From the NCBI RefSeq assembly GCF_003491345.1, contig NZ_CP025512.1, forward strand, positions 1,860,001-1,924,000: a stretch of DNA of 64,000 bases, read 5' to 3'. Origin of the DNA: Neorhizobium sp. SOG26. GTDB taxonomy: Bacteria > Pseudomonadota > Alphaproteobacteria > Rhizobiales > Rhizobiaceae. Below, in pieces: positions 19,222 to 27,463 of this stretch. The notes beneath the pieces were generated by a model. It had not been told where the DNA came from and did no database searches. It saw nothing but the letters and a program-made list of their open reading frames with translations. Made by a program: the position numbers and the translations under genes. Within the stretch, counting starts at the first letter, position 1. Every line of letters begins with the position of its first letter.

Positions 19222-20142
19222 ATGACAGACATCACAGCAGAACTCGTAACGTTGCGCGACTACTGGCGCTATGCCATCTCGCGGTTCAACGCGGCCAACC
19301 TGAGCTTTGGCCACGGCACGACGACCGCAGGTGATGATGCCGCCTTCCTCATCCTCGACTCGCTCGACCTTCCGATCGACGCACTCGATCCATTCCTGGA
19401 TGCCAAGCTGCTTCCGGCCGAACGCCGACTGCTGGCCGACCGGATCGAGACCCGCGTGACGACCCGCAAGCCGTCGGCCTACATCACCGGTCGCTCCTAT
19501 ATCCAGGGTGTGCGCTTCCATGTCGATGAACGTGTCATCGTGCCCCGCTCTCATATCGGCGAGATCCTGTTTTCGGAATACCTTAATGCCCAGGGTTCGT
19601 CCTTCCTGCCCGACCCGATGAATGTCGAAAGCGTGGTGGACATCTGCACCGGCTCCGGCTGCCTCGCCGTCCTTGCTGCCAAATTCTTCCCGAATGCGCA
19701 GGTCGATGCCGTCGATCTCTCCGCCGACGCACTTGAAGTAGCAAAGATCAACATTGCCGAGCATGAGGTCGAAAACCAGGTGACGCTCCACCAGGGCGAC
19801 CTCTTCGGCCCCCTCGCCGGCAACCGCTACGACCTCATCATCACCAATCCGCCTTATGTCGATCACGAGGCGATGGACGGCTTCCCGGAAGAGTTCCGTG
19901 CCGAGCCGGCAATGGCCTTTGATGGCGGCGTCGATGGACTTGATCTGGTGCGGCGCCTTCTCGACGAAGCCGCGGACTATCTCAGTCCCGAAGGCGGCAT
20001 GATCTGCGAGATCGGCTCCGGCCGCGAGATCCTGGAGGAAGAATATCCGGACCTCGATTTCTTCTGGGTGGAAACCGCCGAGTCGCAGGATGCGGTCTTC
20101 TGGATCTCCGCCGAAGCACTGGCTGCCCGATCGGCAGGCTGA
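19222..20142 (+). CDS. prmB: 50S ribosomal protein L3 N5-glutamine methyltransferase
   Basis: This 306-residue SAM-dependent enzyme methylates a glutamine of ribosomal protein L3. The SAM motif VVDICTGSGCLAVLAA and the catalytic NPPY motif (TNPPYVDHEAM) are present. The N-terminal helical domain with FGHGTTTAGDDAAFLIL separates PrmB from PrmC. The ATG at 19222 is preferred because a purine-rich AGAAGA precedes it; an in-frame ATG at 19189 would add 11 residues. It is 66 bases from pth on the same strand and converges on clpS with 22 bases between stops. Confidence 0.92.
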   Translation: MTDITAELVTLRDYWRYAISRFNAANLSFGHGTTTAGDDAAFLILDSLDLPIDALDPFLDAKLLPAERRLLADRIETRVTTRKPSAYITGRSYIQGVRFHVDERVIVPRSHIGEILFSEYLNAQGSSFLPDPMNVESVVDICTGSGCLAVLAAKFFPNAQVDAVDLSADALEVAKINIAEHEVENQVTLHQGDLFGPLAGNRYDLIITNPPYVDHEAMDGFPEEFRAEPAMAFDGGVDGLDLVRRLLDEAADYLSPEGGMICEIGSGREILEEEYPDLDFFWVETAESQDAVFWISAEALAARSAG

Positions 20143-20164
20143 AGGCTGACGCCTGAGGCCGAAG

Positions 20165-20473
20165 CTATTCTTCGGGCTCGGTGATGAACATCAGCGGATA
20201 ACCCGCTTCCTTGGCGAGATCGACAGCCTCCTTGGCCTTGGTCTCGGCAATATCCTTGGTGCAGACAACGACGACGGCGGTGCCCATCTTGTGCGCCGTC
20301 AGCATCACGCGGTAGCCGGTCTCCTCGCTCATGCGGAAAACCGCCTTCAGCACCATGGTGACGAACTCCCGCGGCGTGTAGTCGTCGTTGACGAGGATCA
20401 CCTTGTAGAGCTTCGGCCGCTCAAGCTTCGGCTTGGTGATCGTCTTCGGTTTGAGGGTGGTGTCTTCGGCCAT
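20165..20473 (-). CDS. clpS: ATP-dependent Clp protease adaptor ClpS, ClpS2 type
   Basis: This 102-residue adaptor delivers N-degron substrates to ClpAP. The conserved core YKVILVNDDYTPREFV (about 23-38) and the MLTAHKMGTAVV segment carry the N-end residue pocket. The ending AGYPLMFITEPEE is that of the alphaproteobacterial ClpS2 paralogue; ClpS1 ends in HPLQC-like sequence and sits next to clpA. No clpA is adjacent here, in line with ClpS2. The long upstream frame to 21742 is a shadow of ychF; the start at 20473 follows AGGAGA. Confidence 0.92.
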   Translation of the reverse strand: MAEDTTLKPKTITKPKLERPKLYKVILVNDDYTPREFVTMVLKAVFRMSEETGYRVMLTAHKMGTAVVVVCTKDIAETKAKEAVDLAKEAGYPLMFITEPEE

Positions 20474-20656
20474 CGGCCTCTCCTGGCGATAGGGATTATC
20501 GGGAGATTTCTGGGCTATATCGCACCGCAGCCACGACATTTCAAGCATGAGCGACCGGTCAGGTACCCGCCCCCTCTCCGGCTCAAGCCTTGACCGCCAA
20601 GGCAGTTTCCCCCATAGCCACACCAACGCTAATCTTACATCGACAGGTTCGAACCC

Positions 20657-21760
20657 ATGGGTTTCAAATGCGGTATCGTGGGCCTGCCCAACGTCGGCAA
20701 ATCCACGCTCTTCAATGCGCTCACCAAGACAGCTGCGGCGCAGGCAGCCAACTACCCGTTCTGCACGATCGAGCCGAATACCGGCGAAGTCGCGGTGCCC
20801 GACCCGCGCATGCAACAGCTTGCATCGATTGCGGGCTCCAAGGAAATCATCCCGACCCGCATCTCCTTCGTTGACATCGCTGGCCTCGTGCGCGGTGCAT
20901 CGAAGGGTGAAGGCCTTGGCAACAAGTTCCTCGCCAACATCCGCGAAGTCGACGCCGTGGTGCATGTGCTGCGCTGCTTCGAAGACGACGACATTACCCA
21001 TGTCGAAGGCCGCATCAACCCGGTCGGCGATGCCGAGACGATCGAGACCGAACTGATGCTCGCCGACCTCGAGAGCCTGGAGCGCCGCGTCGAGCAGACC
21101 CGCAAGCGCGCCACCGGCAAGGACAAGGAGTCGATGGCGCAGCTCCCGGTCATGGAAGCTGTCATCAAGCTCCTGAACGAGGGAAAGCCCGCCCGCCTGC
21201 TCCTCAAGACACTGGCACCGGAAGAGATCGAGATCCTCAAGGGCCTCAACCTCCTCACCTCGCATCCGGTCCTCTACGTCTGCAACGTCGCCGAAGCCGA
21301 TGCCGCGACCGGCAACAAGCATACCGAGGCTGTTGCTGCAATGGCCAAGGCACAAGGTGCAGAATGCGTCATCATCTCGGCCGCCATCGAAGCCGAGGTG
21401 GCACAGCTGCCTGAAGAAGAAGCCACCGAGTTCCTGTCGGCGCTCGGCCTTGAGGAAGCCGGCCTCGACCGGTTGATCCGCGCCGGTTACCACCTGCTCG
21501 ACCTGATCACCTATTTCACGGTCGGCCCCAAGGAAACCCGCGCCTGGACCATCCGCCGCGGCACCAAGGCGCCGCAGGCCGCCGGCGTCATCCACACGGA
21601 TTTCGAACGCGGCTTCATCCGCGCCTTCACCATCTCCTATGACGACTACATCACCTACAAGGGTGAAGTGGGCGCCAAGGAAGCCGGCAAGGGTCGCGAT
21701 GAAGGCAAGGAATATGTCGTCAACGACGGCGACGTCATCCACTTCCGCTTCAACACGTAA
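20657..21760 (+). CDS. ychF: Redox-regulated ATPase/GTPase YchF
   Basis: This 367-residue P-loop protein of the Obg family has the G1 motif [15 protein letters not shown] near residues 8-22 and the switch segment [21 protein letters not shown] coiled-coil insert follows (about 130-165), and the C-terminal TGS domain contains [29 protein letters not shown]. YchF binds ATP in preference to GTP and associates with ribosomes, affecting stress responses. The gene is divergent from clpS and is followed 20 bases later by two MaoC genes. Confidence 0.96.
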   Translation: MGFKCGIVGLPNVGKSTLFNALTKTAAAQAANYPFCTIEPNTGEVAVPDPRMQQLASIAGSKEIIPTRISFVDIAGLVRGASKGEGLGNKFLANIREVDAVVHVLRCFEDDDITHVEGRINPVGDAETIETELMLADLESLERRVEQTRKRATGKDKESMAQLPVMEAVIKLLNEGKPARLLLKTLAPEEIEILKGLNLLTSHPVLYVCNVAEADAATGNKHTEAVAAMAKAQGAECVIISAAIEAEVAQLPEEEATEFLSALGLEEAGLDRLIRAGYHLLDLITYFTVGPKETRAWTIRRGTKAPQAAGVIHTDFERGFIRAFTISYDDYITYKGEVGAKEAGKGRDEGKEYVVNDGDVIHFRFNT

Positions 21761-21780
21761 CCTCTAGAGGGGAAGGAGCC

Positions 21781-22251
21781 ATGACGGACGTCGAATTTTA
21801 CTTCGAGGACTTCACGCCGGGCAGGTCCTTCCCGCTGGCGCAGAAGCACGTCTCCGCTGACGAGGTGATCGAATTCGCGTCCGAGTTCGACCCGCAGCCC
21901 ATGCACCTGTCCGAGGAAGCCGGCAAAGCCAGCATACTCGGCGGGCTGTCCGCCTCCGGCTGGCACACGGCGAGCATGTTCATGCGCATGATGTTCGACG
22001 GCTGGCTTTCACGCTCCTCCTCCGAAGGCTCTCCCGGCATCGAGTTCATGGAATGGAAGAGGCCGGTTCTCGCTGGCGATACGTTGTCCGGCCGCTCGAC
22101 CGTCGTGGAGTCTCGGGTGCTCCGTTCGCGCCCGGGCATTGGCCTCGTCAAGTTCCTGCATGAGGTCGAGAACCAACGCGGCGAGCTCGTCATGCGCGGT
22201 GAAAACCCGATCATGATGCGGCTGAAGAACAGCGAGGCCGGCGCAGCATGA
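21781..22251 (+). CDS. MaoC-family hot-dog dehydratase (first of a pair)
   Basis: This 156-residue protein has a single hot-dog fold of the MaoC/R-specific enoyl hydratase family. The hydratase region is EFDPQPMHLSEEAGKASILGGLSASGWHTAS, with an Asp and His in the positions used for catalysis. The substrate cannot be told. It overlaps the next gene, a second MaoC protein, by 4 bases, so the two are coupled and may form a heterodimer. A GGAAGGAG site precedes the ATG. Confidence 0.88.
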   Translation: MTDVEFYFEDFTPGRSFPLAQKHVSADEVIEFASEFDPQPMHLSEEAGKASILGGLSASGWHTASMFMRMMFDGWLSRSSSEGSPGIEFMEWKRPVLAGDTLSGRSTVVESRVLRSRPGIGLVKFLHEVENQRGELVMRGENPIMMRLKNSEAGAA

Positions 22252-22715
22252 GACTGATCGAACTGTCCCCTCCAGGCCGCAAGGTCATCACCGGCACGCT
22301 TCTGTTCACCGCCGAAGACATCGTGCGGTTTGCCAGGAAGTTCGATCCGCAGCCGTTCCATGTCGATGCAGAAGCCGCCAAGGACTATGTCTTCGGCGCT
22401 CTCTGCGCCTCCGGCTGGCATACCTGCGCCGGTTGGATGAAGACCTATATCGCCTACTGGACGAAGGAAGTCGCGCGGCTGGAGAGCGAGGGGCTGGTTG
22501 CACCCAAGCTTGGCCCATCCGCTGGTTTCAAGAAGTTGCAGTGGCTGAAGCCGGTTTATGCCGGCGACAGCATCACCTATTCCGTAACCCTGGTGGAAAG
22601 CCGTCCGCTGGTGTCACGTCCCGGGACCTGGATCAACATGACCGTCTGTGACGGCGAGAACCAGCGCAGCGAGACGGTGATGCGCTACGAAGGCACCGTG
22701 CTCGAGTTCGAGTGA
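22248..22715 (+). CDS. MaoC-family hot-dog dehydratase (second of a pair)
   Basis: This 155-residue protein is similar to the preceding one, with the same KFDPQPFHVDAEAA and ASGWHTCAGW landmarks. The start ATG overlaps the stop of the first as ATGA. Such adjacent single-hot-dog pairs usually function as a dimer of unlike subunits. It may hydrate an enoyl-CoA, or an acyl group in fatty-acid or secondary metabolism, but nothing nearby identifies the substrate. It converges on apt with 15 bases between stops. Confidence 0.88.
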   Translation: MRLIELSPPGRKVITGTLLFTAEDIVRFARKFDPQPFHVDAEAAKDYVFGALCASGWHTCAGWMKTYIAYWTKEVARLESEGLVAPKLGPSAGFKKLQWLKPVYAGDSITYSVTLVESRPLVSRPGTWINMTVCDGENQRSETVMRYEGTVLEFE

Positions 22716-22730
22716 CCGCGTGCCACTGGT

Positions 22731-23270
22731 TCAGTGGCCCGCAAATTCCACCAGTGTTTGCACCTCGACGCCCAGCGCCTCGAGCTTCTTGCGCCCGCCG
22801 ATCTCCGGCAGGTCAATCACGAAGCAGGCGGATACGATTTCCGCGCCAAGCTGACGGATCAGCTTCACCGCCCCTTCCGCCGTGCCGCCCGTGGCGATCA
22901 GGTCGTCCGTCAGGATCACCTTCTCGCCCGGCTTCAACGCGTCGACATGGATCTCCATCTCGTCGGTGCCGTATTCCAGGCTATAGGCCATCCGGACCGT
23001 CTGGTGCGGCAGCTTGCCCTTCTTGCGGATCGGCACGAAACCCGCGCCCAGTTGGTGCGCCAACGCCCCGCCGAGGATAAAGCCGCGTGCTTCGATACCA
23101 GCCACCTTGTCGATCCCGAGCCCCTTGTACGGCGCGACCAGTTCATCGACTGCCTGGCGGAACGCTACGGCGTCGCCAAGCAAGGTGGTGATGTCGCGGA
23201 AGATGATGCCCGGCTTCGGATAATCCGGAATGGAGCGGATGGCGGTGGTAAGGTCAATGCTGGCTGACAT
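22731..23270 (-). CDS. apt: Adenine phosphoribosyltransferase
   Basis: This 179-residue purine salvage enzyme converts adenine and PRPP to AMP. The start [27 protein letters not shown] is characteristic, followed by [14 protein letters not shown] and the PRPP-binding motif [15 protein letters not shown] near residues 121-135. Its length is normal for the family. It uses the PRPP made by Prs, also in this window. It converges on the MaoC pair. Confidence 0.97.
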   Translation of the reverse strand: MSASIDLTTAIRSIPDYPKPGIIFRDITTLLGDAVAFRQAVDELVAPYKGLGIDKVAGIEARGFILGGALAHQLGAGFVPIRKKGKLPHQTVRMAYSLEYGTDEMEIHVDALKPGEKVILTDDLIATGGTAEGAVKLIRQLGAEIVSACFVIDLPEIGGRKKLEALGVEVQTLVEFAGH

Positions 23271-23334
23271 GGTGCCCTGGAACGTGATGGTTTTGGCGAG
23301 ACCCTAGCAAGTCGGGCCTCGGTCAGAAACAGAA

Positions 23335-23356
23335 AAGGCGGCACAGAGGCCGCCTT
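23335..23356 (-). terminator. Rho-independent terminator of the petABC operon
   Basis: Arms AAGGCGGC (23335-23342) and GCCGCCTT (23349-23356) with a 6-base loop. Read on the minus strand, the hairpin is followed by TTTTCTGTTT. It starts 21 bases past the petC stop. Confidence 0.85.
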
Positions 23357-23377
23357 CCTTGAAGGTGAACGGGAGAT

Positions 23378-24262
23378 TTAGTGTTCCCGGTTTGCGTAGA
23401 CCGACTTCTTGGTCAGGTAGATCAGTCCCGTGAAGATCAGCAGGAAAATCATGACCATGAAGCCCGTGCGCTTGCGCTCTTCGAGGTGCGGCTCTGCAGC
23501 CCACATCAGGAAGGCAGCGACGTCCTGCGAATACTGCTCGACGGTCTGCGGAGCGCCGTCGTCGTAGGTCACCTGATCGTTGCTGATCGGCGGTGCCATG
23601 GCGAGCGCCGCAGCGCTTGCGAAGTACGGGTTGTAATGCGTGCCCGGAGCGACTTCGACGCCAGCCGGCGGCTCTTCATAACCGGTCAGCAGCGAGTAGA
23701 TGTAATCCGGGCCACCTTCCTGGTACTGCGTGAAGATGTCGAAGATGAAAGTCGGGAAGCCACGGGTAATGCCGCGTGCCTTGGCGAGCAGCGACATGTC
23801 CGGCGGTGCAGCGCCGTTATTGGCGGCAGCAGCAGCCTGGTTGTTCGGGTACGGCGACGGGAAATAATCCGAAGGCACGGCCTTGCGGGTAAACATCTCG
23901 CCATCGTCGTTCGGGCCGTCCTCAACTTCATAGTTGGCGGCGAAGGCCTTCACCTGGGCTTCCGAGTAGCCAAGGCCTTCCAGGGTGCGGAAGGACACGA
24001 GCTTCATGGAATGGCAGGCCGAGCAGACTTCCGTGTAGACCTTCAGGCCGCGCTGGAGCTGGCCCTTGTCGTAGTGCCCGAAGGGACCGGCAAAGCTCCA
24101 GTCCACGTTCTTCGGATGCTTGATCGGATAGTGCGGCGTGCCGCCTTCGGCATGTTCTTCACCGCCGGCCGGAGCAGCAGCATGGTCCTGCGCCAGCGCG
24201 GTGGTAACGCCCAGGCCTGCTACGAAGGCCAGCGAAAAGAAGCTTGCAACGAGCTTTTTCAT
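23378..24262 (-). CDS. petC: Cytochrome c1 subunit of the bc1 complex
   Basis: This 294-residue subunit carries the c-type haem that passes electrons from the Rieske protein to soluble or membrane cytochrome c. It begins with a signal peptide (MKKLVASFFSLAFVAGLGVTTALA). The haem-binding CSACH lies near residues 80-84. A C-terminal membrane anchor is present near 268-285 (TGFMVMIFLLIFTGLIYLT). In many rhizobia petB and petC are one gene (fbcH-like fusion); here they are separate, 27 bases apart. The start follows GAGGGAAAA. A terminator follows at 23335. Confidence 0.97.
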   Translation of the reverse strand: MKKLVASFFSLAFVAGLGVTTALAQDHAAAPAGGEEHAEGGTPHYPIKHPKNVDWSFAGPFGHYDKGQLQRGLKVYTEVCSACHSMKLVSFRTLEGLGYSEAQVKAFAANYEVEDGPNDDGEMFTRKAVPSDYFPSPYPNNQAAAAANNGAAPPDMSLLAKARGITRGFPTFIFDIFTQYQEGGPDYIYSLLTGYEEPPAGVEVAPGTHYNPYFASAAALAMAPPISNDQVTYDDGAPQTVEQYSQDVAAFLMWAAEPHLEERKRTGFMVMIFLLIFTGLIYLTKKSVYANREH

Positions 24263-24289
24263 ATTCTTTTTCCCTCTCGCCCGCGAGCT

Positions 24290-25555
24290 TCAGACGGTGA
24301 CTTTGGACTTGCCGTGCTGCTCCAGGACGGCTTCCGTGATCGAGTTCGGGATCCGCCGTGGCGTCTCGAACAGGCCGAGAAGAGGCATGATCACGAGGAA
24401 GAAACCGAAGTAGTAGAGCGTGCCGAGCTGCGACAGGATGACGTAGATGCCTTCAGCAGGCATGGCGCCGAGCCAGCCGAGCATGATGGCATTGGCCACG
24501 AAGAGCCAGAAGAACAGCTTGTACCACGGACGGTAGACGGCCGAGCGGACCTTCGACGTGTCGAGCCACGGGAGGAAGAACAGGATGATGATCGAGCCGA
24601 ACATCACCAGAACGCCACCGAGCTTGGAGTCGATCGGGCCGATGTTGAAGGTGATCGCACGCAGCATGGCGTAGAACGGCAGGTAGTACCATTCCGGAAC
24701 GATGTGCGCCGGGGTCTTCAGCGGGTCAGCCGGAATGTAGTTGTCCGGATGGCCGAGGTAGTTCGGCATGTAGAAGATGAACCAGGCGAAGACGATCAGG
24801 AAGACCGATACGCCGAGCGCGTCCTTGAGCGTTGCGTAAGGCGTGAAGGCAACGGTGTCCGTCTTGGTCTTCACTTCGATGCCGGTCGGGTTCGTCTGGC
24901 CGGTCACGTGCAGGGCCCAGATGTGCAGGACGACAACGCCGGCAATCATGAAGGGCAGCAGGTAGTGAAGCGAGAAGAAGCGGTTCAGCGTCGGCTGGTC
25001 AACGGCAAAGCCGCCGAGCAGGAACTGCTGGATCCACTCACCCACCAACGGGAAGGCCGAGAAGAAGCCGGTGATAACGGTTGCACCCCAGAAGGACATC
25101 TGGCCCCAGGGGAGCACATAGCCCATGAAGCCGGTTGCCATCATCAGGAGGTAGATGACGACGCCGAGAATCCAGAGGATTTCGCGCGGTGCCTTGTACG
25201 AGCCGTAGTAGAGGCCACGTGCAATGTGCAGATAGACTGCGATGAAGAAGAAGGATGCGCCGTTGGCGTGCATGTAGCGCAGCAGCCAGCCGTGGTTCAC
25301 GTCGCGCATGATCTTTTCGACCGAGTCGAATGCGACGCCGGTCGATGCCGCGTAGTGCATGGCAAGCACGACGCCCGTCAGGATCTGAACAAGCAGCATG
25401 ACCGACAGCATGGCGCCGAAGGTGTAGGCATAGTTCAGGTTACGGGGAACGGGGTAAGCAACGAAGCTGTCATGGAGCATACGCGGCAGCGGAAGCCGCG
25501 AATCGATCCATTTTTCAATGCCGGTCGACGGCTGGTATTCGGAATGACCGCTCAT
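24290..25555 (-). CDS. petB: Cytochrome b subunit of the bc1 complex
   Basis: This 421-residue integral-membrane subunit holds two b haems and the Qo and Qi quinol sites of complex III. Landmarks are [35 protein letters not shown] and the quinol-oxidation [14 protein letters not shown] segment with a PEWY motif. Eight or so membrane helices are visible. It begins 14 bases after the Rieske gene stop and precedes petC. The C-terminal end [12 protein letters not shown] is typical for alphaproteobacteria. Confidence 0.97.
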   Translation of the reverse strand: MSGHSEYQPSTGIEKWIDSRLPLPRMLHDSFVAYPVPRNLNYAYTFGAMLSVMLLVQILTGVVLAMHYAASTGVAFDSVEKIMRDVNHGWLLRYMHANGASFFFIAVYLHIARGLYYGSYKAPREILWILGVVIYLLMMATGFMGYVLPWGQMSFWGATVITGFFSAFPLVGEWIQQFLLGGFAVDQPTLNRFFSLHYLLPFMIAGVVVLHIWALHVTGQTNPTGIEVKTKTDTVAFTPYATLKDALGVSVFLIVFAWFIFYMPNYLGHPDNYIPADPLKTPAHIVPEWYYLPFYAMLRAITFNIGPIDSKLGGVLVMFGSIIILFFLPWLDTSKVRSAVYRPWYKLFFWLFVANAIMLGWLGAMPAEGIYVILSQLGTLYYFGFFLVIMPLLGLFETPRRIPNSITEAVLEQHGKSKVTV

Positions 25556-25569
25556 CTATGTGTATCCCC

Positions 25570-26148
25570 TCACCCGATCCTGATGACTGTGTCGGACGTA
25601 AACGTAAAAGTCGGAATGGCGAGGTTCTGCGGTGCCGGGCCCTTACGGATACGGCCGGCCGTATCATAGTGCGAGCCATGGCAAGGACAGAACCATCCGC
25701 CGAAATCGCCGGCCTGGCCCAGCGGAACGCAACCGAGGTGGGTGCAGGAACCGATCATGACGATCCAGTTTTCCTTGCCTTCGCCACCGGAGCGATCAAC
25801 GCCGGTTGCTTCGGCTTCCGCCGGCAGGTTTGCGTTACGGGCAACCGGATCCTTGAGGTCGGCAAGCGCAACAGCGTTGGCCTCTTCGATTTCCTTTTGC
25901 GTGCGGTTGCGGATGAACACCGGCTTGCCGCGCCACTTGACGGTCAGCGACATGCCCGGCTCGAGAGCCGCAACATTCACTTCGATCGAAGCAAGAGCCA
26001 GCGTCGAAGCATCCGGGCGCATCTGGTCGATGAAGGGCCAGGCGACGGATGCCGCACCGACCGCACCGGCCATGCCGGTCGCCAGGTAAAGGAAATCACG
26101 GCGAGTGGGCTCGCCCAAAGCTTCGCTGTGTGTATCGTGCTCGCTCAC
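25570..26148 (-). CDS. petA: Rieske iron-sulfur subunit of the bc1 complex
   Basis: This 192-residue subunit holds the 2Fe-2S centre of complex III. The twin-arginine signal region TRRDFLYLATGMAG near residues 14-27 also anchors it in the membrane. The cluster ligands are in CTHLGC and CPCHGSHYD, about 18 residues apart. The start is a GTG at 26148, with AAGGAAGA just upstream; the open frame extends further, to 26439, but this lacks family sequence. It is first of petA-petB-petC. Confidence 0.96.
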   Translation of the reverse strand: MSEHDTHSEALGEPTRRDFLYLATGMAGAVGAASVAWPFIDQMRPDASTLALASIEVNVAALEPGMSLTVKWRGKPVFIRNRTQKEIEEANAVALADLKDPVARNANLPAEAEATGVDRSGGEGKENWIVMIGSCTHLGCVPLGQAGDFGGWFCPCHGSHYDTAGRIRKGPAPQNLAIPTFTFTSDTVIRIG

Positions 26149-26524
26149 GGATAAATCTTCCTTCTCACGCAATTTGCGGAAACCCCAGTCCCCCTTCCGT
26201 AAGAATCTCGAGCGGACATAATCCGACCATAGATTCCCCGGCAATTTGGCGCGTTCTATGCTTGATCGCAAAATATGTCCAGCCTTGCCACATATCGGCA
26301 TCCACATTGTCCGGCGAAAAAATCGACATGGGAATCGCAGCTTGCGAGGCAGTGACCAGAGCTTGAGGCGAGTTACCGGACAGGCAGAAAGATTCGTGGT
26401 TGCAGATAGAAGCGCGAAGTCCTTGAGAAGCCGCAGCAAGCGGTTGTGCTGCTGCGTTGCAACAATGGCGGACGCGTGCTACGTCAGCGTCAACCCAAAA
26501 GGCAGCCGCTTCGGATAAAGCTGA
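26149..26524. other. Divergent intergenic region upstream of petABC
   Basis: These 376 bases separate petA (minus) from the EEP-family gene (plus). No gene is convincing here: the minus-strand frame reaching 26746 is the antisense of the next gene. A candidate promoter for petABC is listed separately. A weak 6-base hairpin is present at 26433-26452. I recognise no FNR-type palindrome. Confidence 0.5.
26216..26244 (-). promoter_or_regulatory. Candidate sigma-70 promoter of petABC
   Basis: On the minus strand TTGCCG (26239-26244) and TTATGT (26216-26221) are separated by exactly 17 bases, about 68 bases before the petA GTG. The boxes are only partial matches to consensus, and in a GC-rich genome this could be chance. 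Confidence 0.35.
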
Positions 26525-27460
26525 ATGAGACTCGTCCTGTCGGTGGCCATCTGCGTCATCGTGTCGCTTGTGCTCGGTGCGATCGGGACACGCTACATCC
26601 ATCCCCACTGGATCCTTGCCACCCTCTACAGCCTGCATCTTCATGCGGCCGTGGCGTGCCTGCTTGCGATGATCGTCGCGCTTTTCATCCAGCGCCATTT
26701 CCTGATCTGGCTGCTGTTTGCCGCGACCATTTTCTTCGTTGGTCATGCCCTGCTGATGAGCCGTGAATTCGCCGCACCGGCGACCGCGCAGGAAGCGTCC
26801 GGCCCCAGCTTCCGCGTGCTTTCCTTCAACATTCTCAACGACAACTACGCGAATGCTGAATCGATCGTTGAAGCGATCGCCGGTTCAGGGGCCGAGATCG
26901 TCAACATCATGGAAGCGGCACCGCTGCGGGTGCATATCGATGAACTGGCGCTCACTTACCCCTATCGCGTCGGCTGCGGCGTTCTCATCGAGGACTGCGA
27001 CCAGCTGATGCTGTCCAAGGTGCCGATCGACAGCCCTGTTGCCCGCACGCTGAGCGACATCTTTCCGGACCGCTTCATCCTCGGCAAGGTGACGATCGCC
27101 GGACGCGAGATCAACGTCGCCAGCATCCACACGACCAAACCATATTTCGACAACTTCCATTCGCTCGAACTCATCCGCGCCGGGTTAGCCCTGATGGAGG
27201 TCCCCGGGCCGCTGCTGGTCACCGGTGATTTCAACGCCTCGAGCCTCGGGCCAAACATGCGCCGCTTCCTGCGCATCACCGACTTGAAAACTGGAGGATG
27301 GGAGCCCGCAAGCTGGCCGGTCCGTGCTGGCGTCTTTGGCGTGCCGATCGACCATGTCTATGCGCGCGCGCCGCTGAAGATCAAATCGGTGACACGACTG
27401 CCCGATGCGCTTGGCTCGAACCACGCCGGCCTTCTTGCAGAGATCGTCATTCTTCCCTGA
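26525..27460 (+). CDS. Endonuclease/exonuclease/phosphatase-family membrane protein
   Basis: This 311-residue protein has three hydrophobic helices in its first 75 residues, then an EEP (DNase I-like) domain. Domain motifs are LSFNILNDNY near residue 100, VTGDFNAS with the catalytic Asp-Asn, PIDHVYAR and GSNHAGLLAEI with the catalytic His. The soluble domain probably faces the periplasm. The substrate could be a phosphoester such as a nucleic acid or lipid; it cannot be told. Its stop lies 3 bases from the stop of the convergent ABC gene. Confidence 0.88.
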   Translation: MRLVLSVAICVIVSLVLGAIGTRYIHPHWILATLYSLHLHAAVACLLAMIVALFIQRHFLIWLLFAATIFFVGHALLMSREFAAPATAQEASGPSFRVLSFNILNDNYANAESIVEAIAGSGAEIVNIMEAAPLRVHIDELALTYPYRVGCGVLIEDCDQLMLSKVPIDSPVARTLSDIFPDRFILGKVTIAGREINVASIHTTKPYFDNFHSLELIRAGLALMEVPGPLLVTGDFNASSLGPNMRRFLRITDLKTGGWEPASWPVRAGVFGVPIDHVYARAPLKIKSVTRLPDALGSNHAGLLAEIVILP

Positions 27461-27463
27461 GGA

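Noticed and set aside
22722..22738. Hairpin GCCACT/AGTGGC at the end of the MaoC and apt genes
   Set aside because: Six-base stem overlapping the apt stop with no T-run; too weak to call as a terminator.
23381..25669. 762-codon open frame on the plus strand across petB and petC
   Set aside because: Antisense to two well-supported genes; its protein is rich in Arg, His, Asp and Glu, with no domain, typical of high-GC shadow frames.
26165..26746. 193-codon minus-strand frame before petA
   Set aside because: Overlaps the EEP gene; charged and without family sequence; no ribosome site.
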